Source of the DNA: Oscillospiraceae bacterium
Lineage (GTDB): Bacteria; Bacillota; Clostridia; Oscillospirales; Oscillospiraceae
Length of the DNA stretch: 39,015 nucleotides
NCBI GenBank assembly: GCA_902784305.1
Contig: CACZUK010000028.1
Span: 1 to 39,015 of the forward strand
Direction: 5' to 3'
Shown: positions 23,384 to 31,305 of the stretch, one piece after another
Numbering within the stretch: position 1 is the stretch's first letter
Layout of the letters: every line of letters begins with the position of its first letter
Translations under genes and position numbers: made by a program
The notes under the pieces: generated by a model
Database searches by the model: none
Told to the model about the DNA's origin: nothing
Seen by the model: the letters and a program-made list of their open reading frames with translations, nothing else

Positions 23384-24598
23384 ATGAGCAATCTGAAGCG
23401 AGCAGCGGCCCTGCTGCTGGTTCTGTTGCTGAGTATGAGCCTGCTCAGCGCCTGTGCTTCCGGTCAGCCGGAAGGCTCTGCTCAGGTGAGCATCCTGGCT
23501 GAGGCGAGCGCCGCGGCCGTGGAGAGCACCACGGATGAGAAGAGCGCCCCGCCCGAGGAACAAACCCCGGCCGTGGAGAGCGCTCCGGCTGAGGAAAGCA
23601 CCCCGCCTGAGGCGGAACCCCCGGCGTTGGACGAGCAGGAGGTGGCAGCTGAGCTGTACCTGCCCCTGGGCCAGACCTCGGCGGAGCTCTCCGGCGGCGC
23701 GGGTACGGGACGCTTTGTCAGTCTGCGGCCGGAGGTGGTCCGCGTGGACGAGCAAAGCGGCGTGCTGGAGGGCCTTTCGCCGGGGATGTCGGTGATTGAG
23801 CTTCAGCAGGGCAACGAGGTGGTCAGCCGGGCGCGGGTGTACTGCTTCCGGCCCACCACCGTCACCCGCAGCGAGAAGGGCAACACCCGCGCCGAGCCCT
23901 CGGTGCTGAGCACCAGCTGTGAGGCCAGCCCGGAGGCCCGGGAGCGCAGCTGGCGGCTGGTCTGCCAACAGCTGCAAAAGGACAAGCCTTACGGCGAGTA
24001 CCTCACCCGCCACGGCTGCACGGTGTGCGCGGCGGCGGCGGTATGCCGGGCCTGGGGCGCGAAGGACATGACGGTGGACTGGCTCATGCGCGGCGGCCTG
24101 GAGCGCATCGCCAAAGAGAACGGCCGGGAGCTGGAGGACGAGCCTCTGGGCTACTACGGCTTGCAGAAGGTGCTGGCCTGGGGCGGCATCTCCAGCAAAA
24201 TCTACGGCAGCTGGAGCAGCGTCCCCGCCGCCACAGAGGAGATGGTCCGGTGTCTGTCCGAGGGCAGGCCGGTGCTGCTGTATCTGGACAACAAGGCCGA
24301 GTGGTACGGCATCGGTCCGCTGTGCGTGGCGCTGCACTGTGTGGTGGTGTGCGGCATCAGCGAGGAGGGCTATGTGCAGATCATCAACAGCTCCCAGCCC
24401 CACCTGGTCAGCGGCTTCAAGTACCAGGGGGAGCTGCATCAGGTGGAGCTCACCCCCGGTGAGCTGCTGGAGCACTTCACCCGCACCAGTCACCCCCGCC
24501 GCCTGGTGGAGGACGACTTTTATTTCACCAAAAAGGGCGGACTTCGGACGTTTTTGGAAATTACCTGCGACAAATCGGAGGAGCGGCCGGAGCACTGA
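23384..24598 (+). CDS. Lipoprotein with C39-like cysteine-peptidase-fold domain (first paralog)
   Basis: A 404-aa surface lipoprotein with a lipobox LSAC (Cys about 24) after a hydrophobic signal. An acidic Glu/Ala/Pro linker follows (about 30-85), then a small Big2-like beta domain (about 88-160, ending in the YCFRPTT text shared with the next gene). Last comes a papain-fold domain of the Peptidase_C39_2 type. Candidate active-site residues are Cys212 in HGCTVCAAAAV, His318 in LHCVVVCG and Asn335 in QIINSSQP. The GRPVLLYL strand before the His is also typical. Substrate unknown; a role in cleaving or binding surface peptides is inference. GTCTGGAGGAG precedes ATG 23384. The next gene is a paralog, and a decayed third copy lies between them. 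Confidence 0.8.
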   Translation: MSNLKRAAALLLVLLLSMSLLSACASGQPEGSAQVSILAEASAAAVESTTDEKSAPPEEQTPAVESAPAEESTPPEAEPPALDEQEVAAELYLPLGQTSAELSGGAGTGRFVSLRPEVVRVDEQSGVLEGLSPGMSVIELQQGNEVVSRARVYCFRPTTVTRSEKGNTRAEPSVLSTSCEASPEARERSWRLVCQQLQKDKPYGEYLTRHGCTVCAAAAVCRAWGAKDMTVDWLMRGGLERIAKENGRELEDEPLGYYGLQKVLAWGGISSKIYGSWSSVPAATEEMVRCLSEGRPVLLYLDNKAEWYGIGPLCVALHCVVVCGISEEGYVQIINSSQPHLVSGFKYQGELHQVELTPGELLEHFTRTSHPRRLVEDDFYFTKKGGLRTFLEITCDKSEERPEH

Positions 24599-24602
24599 CC
24601 GC

Positions 24603-24656
24603 TTCACCAAAATGGACGGACCTTGGACGTTTATAGAAATCACCCGCGACAAATCC
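24603..24656 (+). pseudogene. Decayed copy of the 3' end of the C39-like gene
   Basis: Five bases after the stop of the preceding gene, 54 bases repeat that gene's tail (24524-24577) with 45 identities, in the same reading sense (FTKMDGPWTFIEITRDKS against FTKKGGLRTFLEITCDKS). There is no start codon or upstream domain. This looks like the scar of a third tandem paralog mostly removed by deletion between copies. Confidence 0.8.
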
Positions 24657-24693
24657 GGCCCGCAGCCGGAGGATTCAAAAAGGAGGAAGGCTT

Positions 24694-27105
24694 GTGAAAA
24701 GCGTGTGCAGAAAGCTGCTGGCCCTGCTGCTGGTGCTGGCGATGTGCTCCAGCCTGGCGGCGAGCGCCTGGGCGGCGGAGGAGCGTCCACAGGAGGATGT
24801 GACGGTTCAGGAGAGCGGCGAGGCACTTGACCCGGAGCCGGAGGACCCGGAGCCGGAGGAGGCCCCGCAGGAGGCCGCGCAGGCCGCTGAGGAGCCGCAG
24901 GAGTCCGAAGAGCCGGAGGACGACGCCGGAGAGCCGGAGCAGCCTGCCCGGCGGGCGGCGGATGAGGAGGAGAGCGCTGGTTCCGCGGCGGAGGAGACGC
25001 AGCCGGAGTCCGGTGAGTCGGACAAGGGCGGCCTGCTGAGCCTGCTCCCGCTGGCGGACACCCTGCCCGATGTAGAGCAGGACAAGAACCTCATCGAGCG
25101 CGGGGAGGCCTATGTCCGTCTGGGCAAGAACAAGAGCATCAGCCTCATCAGACAGCCCGCCGCGGAGGCCTATTTCGTCAGCCAGAACGAAAAGGTGGCC
25201 ACCGTGCAGAAAACCGGCGAAAAGCTGGTGATTCGGGGGGTAGGCGTGGGCAGAACGGTGGTGGAAATGCGCCGCGCCGCCGACAAGACCCTGCTGGACA
25301 CGCTGACGGTGTACGCCTTCCGGCCCACCACCACCACCCGGGCCAGCGGCACCAACACCCGGGAGAAGCCAGCCAGGCTCACCACCGCCAACAGCGCGGC
25401 TCCCACCCGCACCTATCAGCTCATCTGCCAGCAGAAGCACAGCCCCGGCAACCAGCCCTACAAGAAGTATCTGTCCAAACACGGCTGTACCATCTGCGCC
25501 AGCTCCGCCGTCTGTCAGGCCATGGGCGCGACGGAGATGACCGTGGACTGGCTGACGGGCGGCGGTCTGGAGGAAATCGCGGTGCGCAGCGGCTTCCAGC
25601 TGGAGGACGAGACTCTGGGCTTTTACGGCTTGCAGAAGGTGCTGGAATACGGGGGCATCTCCAGCAAAATCTACAACTGGAAGGACAAGTCCACCGCCAA
25701 CATGGAGGCGGCCAAGGAGGAGCTGGTCAGGAGCCTTTCCGACGGGCGGCCTGTGCTGCTCTTCCTGGACCAGAAGTCCAAGTGGAACGGCATCGGCCCC
25801 CTGTGCTCGGCCCTGCACTGTGTGGTGCTGGTGGGCATGGACAGCAGCGGCTATGTGGAAATCATCAACAGCTCCTACCCCCATGGGGTGAGCCGCTTCA
25901 AGTACGGCGGCAGCGAGCACACGGTCAAGCTCACCCCCGGCGAGCTGCTGGACAACTTTGTGCGCCACTCCAAAATGAAACGCCAGAAGGAGGACGACTT
26001 CTACTTCGCCAAGTCCGGCGGTTTGCATACCATGCTGGAGGTCACCTGCGACAAGGCCTCCGTGCCCCGGCGCAGCTCCATCAACAGCCTGAACGCCTCC
26101 CTCTCTCAGACCAGCTTCACCTACACCGGCGAGGCCTTCACCCCCACCGTCACGCTGGGGAATCTGACCGAGAACCAGCAGTTCCGGGTGCTCTACGCCA
26201 ACAACGTCAGCGCCGGAACCGCCACCGTCAGCATCGCCGGTCTGGGGAATTACTGTGGCCTGCGGAAGCTGAAGTTCACCATCAAGCGCGCCAGCGGGGT
26301 AATCACCGCCGAGGACAAGCAATTGGAATTCTCCGAGGAGGAGCAGACCCTCAATCTGGGCGCCACCGCCAGGGGCAACGCACCGATCACCTACACCTCC
26401 GACAATGAGGCCGTCACGGTGAACAGCTCCGGCGTCGTCACCGTCTGCGCGGGCTTCGCGGGCACGGTCAGGCTGACCCTCAGGAGCGCCCAGACCGCCA
26501 ACTACACCGCCGCCTCCAAAACCGTCACCCTGACGGTGAATCCCGGGGAGGAAATCACCCTCAGAAAAGGGAAAATCAGCGCGTCCGGCAAGAGTGTCGT
26601 CACCAAAAGCAAAAAACAGAAGGTGAAGCTCAAGGCCTCGGCCCTGGGCGGCGGCAAGCTGAGCTTCACCTGCAACGACAAGAAGGTGAAGGCGGACGCC
26701 TCCGGCGTGCTCACTGTGCCCGGGAGCTATGTGGGCGTGGTGAAGGTGACCATCCGCTCCGAGGCTACTCCCGTCTATAAGGTCGCGAAGAAGACCGTCC
26801 AGGTGCGGGTCCTGCCCGCCAGGCCCGCGCTCTCCAGCCTCAAGGCCAGCCGCGGCGGCAAGGTCCAGGTGAAGTGGAAGAAGAGCAGCGGCGCCGGAGG
26901 CTATCAGATTCAGTACTGGAGCCCCAAGGACAGCAACGGGAAGGTCCGCACCGTCACGGTGGGCAAGGACAGCGCCTCCGTCGTGCTCAGGAAGCTGAAG
27001 ACCGGAGTGAAGTATCAGGTGCGCGTGCGCAGCGTCCGAAAGGCCTCCGGCGTCACCCTCGCCTCTGCCTGGAGCGCAAAAAAGAGCGTTAAAACCAAAT
27101 CGTAA
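24694..27105 (+). CDS. Exported C39-like cysteine-peptidase-fold protein with Big2/FN3 tail (second paralog)
   Basis: An 803-aa exported protein with a signal peptide cleaved near ASAWA|AEE. A long Glu/Pro linker (about 28-115) and a Big2-like domain ending in YAFRPTT follow. The C39_2-type domain has Cys265 in HGCTICASSAV, His375 in LHCVVLVG and Asn392 in EIINSS, spaced as in the first paralog. The extension unique to this copy (about 455-803) holds beta-sandwich modules of the Big2 type (TSDNEAVTVNSSGVVTV) and a final fibronectin-III-like module (VKWKKSSGAGGYQIQYW, then KTGVKYQVRVRSV). It has no membrane anchor or sorting motif, so it is probably secreted or wall-bound through the tail. GTG 24694 has AGGAGG 7 nt upstream. 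It precedes the beta-helix gene by 27 nt. Confidence 0.8.
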   Translation: MKSVCRKLLALLLVLAMCSSLAASAWAAEERPQEDVTVQESGEALDPEPEDPEPEEAPQEAAQAAEEPQESEEPEDDAGEPEQPARRAADEEESAGSAAEETQPESGESDKGGLLSLLPLADTLPDVEQDKNLIERGEAYVRLGKNKSISLIRQPAAEAYFVSQNEKVATVQKTGEKLVIRGVGVGRTVVEMRRAADKTLLDTLTVYAFRPTTTTRASGTNTREKPARLTTANSAAPTRTYQLICQQKHSPGNQPYKKYLSKHGCTICASSAVCQAMGATEMTVDWLTGGGLEEIAVRSGFQLEDETLGFYGLQKVLEYGGISSKIYNWKDKSTANMEAAKEELVRSLSDGRPVLLFLDQKSKWNGIGPLCSALHCVVLVGMDSSGYVEIINSSYPHGVSRFKYGGSEHTVKLTPGELLDNFVRHSKMKRQKEDDFYFAKSGGLHTMLEVTCDKASVPRRSSINSLNASLSQTSFTYTGEAFTPTVTLGNLTENQQFRVLYANNVSAGTATVSIAGLGNYCGLRKLKFTIKRASGVITAEDKQLEFSEEEQTLNLGATARGNAPITYTSDNEAVTVNSSGVVTVCAGFAGTVRLTLRSAQTANYTAASKTVTLTVNPGEEITLRKGKISASGKSVVTKSKKQKVKLKASALGGGKLSFTCNDKKVKADASGVLTVPGSYVGVVKVTIRSEATPVYKVAKKTVQVRVLPARPALSSLKASRGGKVQVKWKKSSGAGGYQIQYWSPKDSNGKVRTVTVGKDSASVVLRKLKTGVKYQVRVRSVRKASGVTLASAWSAKKSVKTKS

Positions 27106-27132
27106 GCCTGTTGGGTTGGAAAAGGAGGGCCC

Positions 27133-29655
27133 ATGAAAAGAGAAAAACCGATTCTTGCCCTGCTGCTCGCGGCGCTTCTCTGCCTGGGGAGCGTGAGTCC
27201 TGTGCTGGCACTGGAGGAGGGCGAAGCGTCCGCGCTGCCGTCTGCCTCCGCCCTTTCGGAGCAGTCCGAAGAGGAGTCGGAGCAGTCCGAAGAGGAGTCG
27301 GAGCAGTCCGAAGAGGAGTCGGAGCAGTCCGAAGAGGAGTCGGAGGAGCCTGAAGACCAGCCGGAGCAGCCTGAAGAGGAGTCGGAGCAGCCTGAAAACC
27401 AGCCGGAGGAGCCTGAAAACCAGCCGGAGCAGTCCGAAGAGGAGCCGGAGGAGCACGAGCCGGCCCCGGAGGGGTCTCAATCCCAGCCGGAGCAGGACCC
27501 CGGCCTGTCCTCCCAGGAGGAAGAGGTCCAGAGCCCTCAGACGGACGCGCAGGCCGATGAGAGCGGCGATGAGAGTGAGGAGGACCCGGCGGACCCGTCC
27601 ACGGACCCCAACTACTACACCCCCACGGTGGAGCTGCTGACAGGGGAGGAGAACGCCTACCTCAACTACAAGGCCCTGCGCAAGGCCATCAAGCGGGCGG
27701 ACGGGATTCATCCGCTGACCATCACGGTGGCCCGGAAGGGGCGGTACTACATCTCCTTCAAGGAGGGCAGAAGCTCCCGGGGGATGCGGCTGCGCACCAT
27801 GACCACGCTGGATTTGAACGGGGCCACCCTGGTGCGCACCGGCAACATCTCCAACCTGATTCAGGTGGAGAATTTGAAGGAAGAGCAGAGCGTGACCGGG
27901 TACACCTGCGCCAAAAACCTGACCATCCGGAACGGCACGCTGGACGGCGGAGAGGGAGAGGCCGCGTCCGTGGGCGTGAATCTGGTGAATCTGGGCCATG
28001 TAGACGGGCTGCGCATGGAGAACCTCACCCTCACCCGCGGCCAGGGCACCCACCTGGTGGAGCTCAATGGCTGCCGGAATGTCACCATCACCGACTGCAC
28101 CTTCACCGGCTTTGAGCCCTGGATGGATGAGTACGCCGCCGCCCGGCCCGAGGCCATTCAGCTGGACATCGCCTACAACGGCGCCAAAACCCCCTGGAAC
28201 GGGGTTTACTGCGCACAGGGCACCCCGGGCATGGACATGACCGTGTGCCGGAACATCACTATCACCCGGTGCAGGTTCCAGAACTACCCCTCCGGCGTGG
28301 GCAATCACCACGCCCTCTACGACGGGCCCAAGAGCACCGGCATCAAAATCATCAACAACACCTTTGAAAACAGCAAGAGCTGGGCCTATCCGGGCTACGC
28401 CGTGTGGTGCTACGGGTTCCGGGACTGCGAGGTGTCCGGGAACAAAATCATCGGCAAATACGCCGTTGGCGTGCGCCTGTGCGCCTGCCAGGCTAAGGTG
28501 AAGGACAATCAAATCGGCACCGCGGCAAAGCCCTTTTCGGGCAGGGCCATCTACGCCCACGTCGCAAACTGCAACGTGGTGGGAGAGCTCACCAAACGCA
28601 AGCCGGTCTATGTCACCAAGACCAGCATCTATCAGAACCGCATCTACACCTCCTTCTCCAAGAAGAAGGAGGGGGCCATCACCCTCCTGGGCAAGAGCGC
28701 CCTGACCAGCATTCACTCCAACACCATCTCCGCGCCTAAGACCTGCGGCATCGCCGTTCGGGGCGGCAGCTCTGTGAAGAAGCTCAACAGCAATCATGTG
28801 ACAAAGGCGGGGAGGAGCGCTGTCTATTTCTCCGGCGCCAAGGTGACGAATCTGGAGCGCAACACCCTTTCCGGCAGCACAGGCGTGGAGCTGCGGAGCA
28901 AGAGCAGCGCCGTCAATGTGCGCAAGAACACCATCTCCGCCCGCGGCGGAGTGGGCATCGGCGTCGTCAGCGGCAGCAAGGTCACGCGTCTCACGTACAA
29001 CCAGGTGAAAAAGGCGTCCAAGAGCGCCCTCAGCGTCACCGGCGGCAACGTGAAAACGCTGGAGAAGAACCATCTCACCTCCTCCGGCTCCTCCGGTACC
29101 CTGACGGTGGGCAAGGGCGGAAAGGTGGCCAATCTGCGCAAAAACAGCGTAAAGGCTACAAAAGGCGCCGGCATCAGAGTCACCGGCAGCGTGAGCGTGC
29201 TGGAGAGCAACAGCCTCACCTCCTCCGGCACCTCCGGCGCCCTGGTGGTGGGCAAGGGCGGAAAGGTGACCAATCTGCGCAAAAACAGCGTCAAGGCCGC
29301 CAAAGGTCCGGGCATCAACATCAGCAGCGGCAAGGTGAGCGTCCTCACCGGCAACCGAATCGAAAAACCCGCCGGGGACGGCATCCGCCTGAACGCCTGC
29401 TCTGTGACCAAGGTGGACGGCAACCGCGTGACCCGGGCCAAAAAGAACGGCATCCTGGCCACTGACAGCGCCGTGGTGCAGCGCGTGACCGGCAACAGCG
29501 TCACCAACTGCAAGGGCACCGGCATCCGCCTTCTGAATCCCAAGCTCAAGGTGACGGTGAAGAAGAACTACCTCAAGGGCAACGGAAGGCCGATGGTGAT
29601 TCCCGCCCTGAACATCCCAGCGCCGGCTGAGACGGAAGAAAAGACAAAGATATGA
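27133..29655 (+). CDS. Large exported beta-helix protein with acidic repeat linker
   Basis: An 840-aa exported protein with a signal peptide ending near VLALEE (about 27). A very acidic Glu/Ser/Pro/Gln linker follows (about 35-155), opening with four identical EQSEEES units. The rest is parallel beta-helix. Its first half (about 190-510) is paralogous to the protein at 13509-14735, sharing TLDLNG, NLVNLGH, ELNGC, YPSGVGNHH and WCYGF. Its second half is Lys/Ser/Asn/Val-rich short coils including two 47-residue internal repeats. It has no catalytic signature and no LPXTG. ATG 27133 has AGGAGG four bases upstream. It is the last gene of the cluster, followed by a terminator. It may bind or modify a surface polysaccharide. 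Confidence 0.82.
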   Translation: MKREKPILALLLAALLCLGSVSPVLALEEGEASALPSASALSEQSEEESEQSEEESEQSEEESEQSEEESEEPEDQPEQPEEESEQPENQPEEPENQPEQSEEEPEEHEPAPEGSQSQPEQDPGLSSQEEEVQSPQTDAQADESGDESEEDPADPSTDPNYYTPTVELLTGEENAYLNYKALRKAIKRADGIHPLTITVARKGRYYISFKEGRSSRGMRLRTMTTLDLNGATLVRTGNISNLIQVENLKEEQSVTGYTCAKNLTIRNGTLDGGEGEAASVGVNLVNLGHVDGLRMENLTLTRGQGTHLVELNGCRNVTITDCTFTGFEPWMDEYAAARPEAIQLDIAYNGAKTPWNGVYCAQGTPGMDMTVCRNITITRCRFQNYPSGVGNHHALYDGPKSTGIKIINNTFENSKSWAYPGYAVWCYGFRDCEVSGNKIIGKYAVGVRLCACQAKVKDNQIGTAAKPFSGRAIYAHVANCNVVGELTKRKPVYVTKTSIYQNRIYTSFSKKKEGAITLLGKSALTSIHSNTISAPKTCGIAVRGGSSVKKLNSNHVTKAGRSAVYFSGAKVTNLERNTLSGSTGVELRSKSSAVNVRKNTISARGGVGIGVVSGSKVTRLTYNQVKKASKSALSVTGGNVKTLEKNHLTSSGSSGTLTVGKGGKVANLRKNSVKATKGAGIRVTGSVSVLESNSLTSSGTSGALVVGKGGKVTNLRKNSVKAAKGPGINISSGKVSVLTGNRIEKPAGDGIRLNACSVTKVDGNRVTRAKKNGILATDSAVVQRVTGNSVTNCKGTGIRLLNPKLKVTVKKNYLKGNGRPMVIPALNIPAPAETEEKTKI
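27259..27342 (+). repeat. Four identical 21-bp tandem repeats in the acidic linker
   Basis: Units at 27259, 27280, 27301 and 27322 encode Glu-Gln-Ser-Glu-Glu-Glu-Ser without base differences; degenerate units continue downstream (EQPEEES, EQPENQP). Exact identity implies recent slippage-type expansion. Confidence 0.95.
29068..29349 (+). repeat. Two 141-bp in-frame repeats in the beta-helix domain
   Basis: Units 29068-29208 and 29209-29349 encode 47-residue beta-helix coils with shared text GKGGKV(A/T)NLRKNSVKA. They are recently duplicated and remain in frame. Confidence 0.85.
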
Positions 29656-29659
29656 AAAA

Positions 29660-29693
29660 AGCGCCTCTCTGGCCCGAACAGAGGGGCGCTTTT
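29660..29693 (+). terminator. Terminator of the exported-protein cluster
   Basis: AGCGCCTCTCTG (29660-29671) pairs with CAGAGGGGCGCT (29679-29690), one mismatch, then TTT. It lies directly after the beta-helix stop. Confidence 0.9.
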
Positions 29694-29755
29694 GCGTCGT
29701 GTCAGCCCAACAGGCGCTATGATTACGGCAAGGAAATCATCGTTCCCGGTTTGAA

Positions 29756-29805
29756 AAACGTCAGCTTGTCTTTGTTGACAAAGTGTTTATAAGAGGTTGA
29801 CGTTT
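29756..29805. promoter_or_regulatory. Nested inverted repeats before the broken exported-protein gene
   Basis: The outer arms AAACGTCA (29756-29763) and TGACGTTT (29798-29805) enclose an inner palindrome CTTTGTTGACAAAG (29770-29783). The outer right arm overlaps the -35 box of the promoter at 29797. It could be an operator or the end of a mobile element. Confidence 0.5.
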
Positions 29806-29824
29806 CGCCTTGGATGTGTACAAT
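29797..29824 (+). promoter_or_regulatory. Promoter before the broken exported-protein gene
   Basis: TTGACG (29797-29802), 16-nt spacer, TACAAT (29819-29824), 65 nt upstream of ATG 29889. Confidence 0.65.
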
Positions 29825-29888
29825 GATAAGGCAGAGGCGTACAGACAGCAAAACTCAAAATCAAAAAATGTGAAAGGAAGGAACAAGC

Positions 29889-30661
29889 ATGAAGAAAACG
29901 AGTATCAAGAGCCGGATTCCGGCACTCGTTCTGGCGATGGCAATGCACTGAGCCTGCTCAGTGTCAACGTGTGGGCGGCGGAACTGGAGTCGTCTGAGGA
30001 CGGCTCTGCCTCTGCCCAGAGCAGCGAGGAGCTGGCCCCGGGGGATGAGGCTCCCGCTGAGGAGGAGAGCGCTCCCGAGGAGGAATCTGCTCCGGAGGAA
30101 GAGCGTTCTCCCCAGGAAGATGTCTCTGACGAGGAGACGCCTGAGGAGGAGCCGGCCCCCACGGAGGAAGCGCCCGCAGAGGACGAGGCTGTGACGGAGA
30201 AAGAAGCGGCCGCTGAGGGTGTGAGTCCTGCTGAGGAAAAATCCGATTCCGCGGAGGAAGAGGCCGCGCCGGAGGAAGAAGCTGCTGCGCAGGAAGAAGC
30301 CGCTGCTGAGGAAGAGGCTCCTGCCGAAGCGGAAGAGGAGCAGAAGGAGACGGAAAAGGTTACTCCCCAGGAGGCGGACCTCTCAGCCGGGGAAATGGCC
30401 GGTGCCACGTCGGCTGCACTGGGCGAAAAGCTGTCCCTCTCACTGAAAACGGGTGCAGCCAGCCAGGTTTACAAAATTCAGTTTGAGAAGAACACAACAC
30501 TGACCTTGAGGGTGATTCAAACAGCAGGAGAGAGATGGGCGACAAGCTTTTTTCTGTACGATGAAGAGGGAAAATGCGAAAAAAGATATGAGCTGGATGA
30601 TATTCGTGACCCCTACTCTGTGAGCAAAGGTGAGTCTTACTATTGGGGACTCTGTCTTTGA
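29889..30661 (+). pseudogene. Frameshifted gene for an exported acidic-linker protein with PPC-like domain
   Basis: ATG 29889, preceded by a purine-rich AAGGAAGGAA site, opens a typical signal peptide (MKKTSIKSRIPALVLAMAM), but that frame stops at TGA 29949. The natural continuation (LSLLSVNVWAAE, signal end) is in the next frame from 29948, as if one base had been lost near 29946. The following frame codes a long Glu/Ala/Pro-rich linker like those of the cluster upstream. After it comes a beta domain (SLSLKTGAASQVYKIQFEKN, then SFFLYDEEGKCEKRYEL) resembling pre-peptidase C-terminal domains. That frame breaks again near 30655 (GESYYWGLCL stop), while plausible protein text (DSVFEDTPWQRI) resumes in another frame. 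Two breaks point to a decaying gene, though one could be a sequencing error. Confidence 0.7.
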
Positions 30662-30784
30662 GGATACCCCCTGGCAGAGAATAAAAGGACTGCAAGAGAG
30701 CGCAGTCAACATCTCACTGGGGCAGGAGTACAGACACGAGAGCGGGAGTATATGCCTGCGATCGTTGGTGCCCATTCATTCTGA

Positions 30785-30883
30785 CAAAGAATCTTCCCAG
30801 CGCTGGGTGCGTACACCCATGCGAACGAGGAAAGCATCAAGCGGGCGGGAGACATCTTCCGCAAGGCCATCGGTGAAGGATGA
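30785..30883 (+). pseudogene. Possible C-terminal fragment of a tyrosine recombinase
   Basis: The 32-codon frame ending at TGA 30881 reads ...ALGAYTHANEESIKRAGDIF... The T/Y-T-H-x-N-E pattern resembles the end of phage/ICE integrases around the catalytic tyrosine. Nothing upstream in this frame survives. It lies some 200 bp from a tRNA gene, a common integrase position. The match is short and made from memory. The rest of 30662-31046 shows no intact gene, only fragments and a G/T-rich stretch at 30915-30990. Confidence 0.3.
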
Positions 30884-30889
30884 AAAATG

Positions 30890-30920
30890 CCCCGGCGGGT
30901 CACTCCGTCGGGGTCCTTTT
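30890..30920 (+). terminator. Intrinsic terminator after the recombinase-like fragment
   Basis: CCCCGGCGG (30890-30898) pairs with CCGTCGGGG (30905-30913), one G-T pair, followed by TCCTTTT. Confidence 0.8.
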
Positions 30921-31046
30921 GTGTCTGCGCGTGGGTGTGGGTTTTCCTGCCCGTGTGGGTTTTTGTGTGGGGTTTTGGGTGCAGTGCCGTTTTCCGTCAG
31001 CTTGCACAAATAAAGTATTGCAACTTTCAAACGTGAATAACAAAGG

Positions 31047-31080
31047 AAAAGAGCCTGTTTCAATCAGAAACAAGCTCTTT
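31047..31080 (-). terminator. Terminator of tRNA-Pro
   Basis: On the minus strand AAAGAGCTTGTTTC, a loop, GAAACAGGCTCTTTT. It starts 8 nt past the tRNA 3' end. Confidence 0.88.
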
Positions 31081-31087
31081 TTCAGGC

Positions 31088-31160
31088 TCCGAGTGGAGCG
31101 ACTCGAACGCTCGGCCTCTTGCTCCCAAAGCAAGCGCGCTACCAACTGCGCAACACCCGG
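31088..31160 (-). tRNA. tRNA-Pro (anticodon UGG)
   Basis: A full cloverleaf can be drawn: acceptor CCGGGTG with CACTCGG (one G-T pair), D-arm GCGC-AGTTGGTA-GCGC, anticodon arm CTTGC-TTTGGGA-GCAAG giving TGG, T-arm GAGCG-TTCGAGT-CGCTC, discriminator A. The 73-nt form has no encoded CCA, which must be added by nucleotidyltransferase. A terminator follows. Confidence 0.95.
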
Positions 31161-31224
31161 CTATAGCTCCACCATTATACCGGAAGACGGAGACGATTTC
31201 AAGCCCTTTTTTCGGGCAGCCGCA

Positions 31225-31253
31225 TTGTACATTTCCCCGTTGTGTGGTAAGAT
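31225..31253 (+). promoter_or_regulatory. Promoter of trmB
   Basis: TTGTAC (31225-31230), 17-nt spacer, TAAGAT (31248-31253), about 50 nt before the ATG. Confidence 0.75.
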
Positions 31254-31305
31254 ACCCCTACAAGCTGAGAAAGGGGCGCTGTGCGAGGCGCCGGAGGACA
31301 ACGCC

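Noticed and set aside
27259..27342. CRISPR-like short repeats
   Set aside because: Directly adjoining in-frame 21-bp coding repeats without spacers.
24640..29073. Very long open frame (1477 codons) on the minus strand opposite the C39-like and beta-helix genes
   Set aside because: Antisense of three genes with signal peptides, ribosome sites and domain matches. Its repeats mirror the sense-strand acidic linkers.
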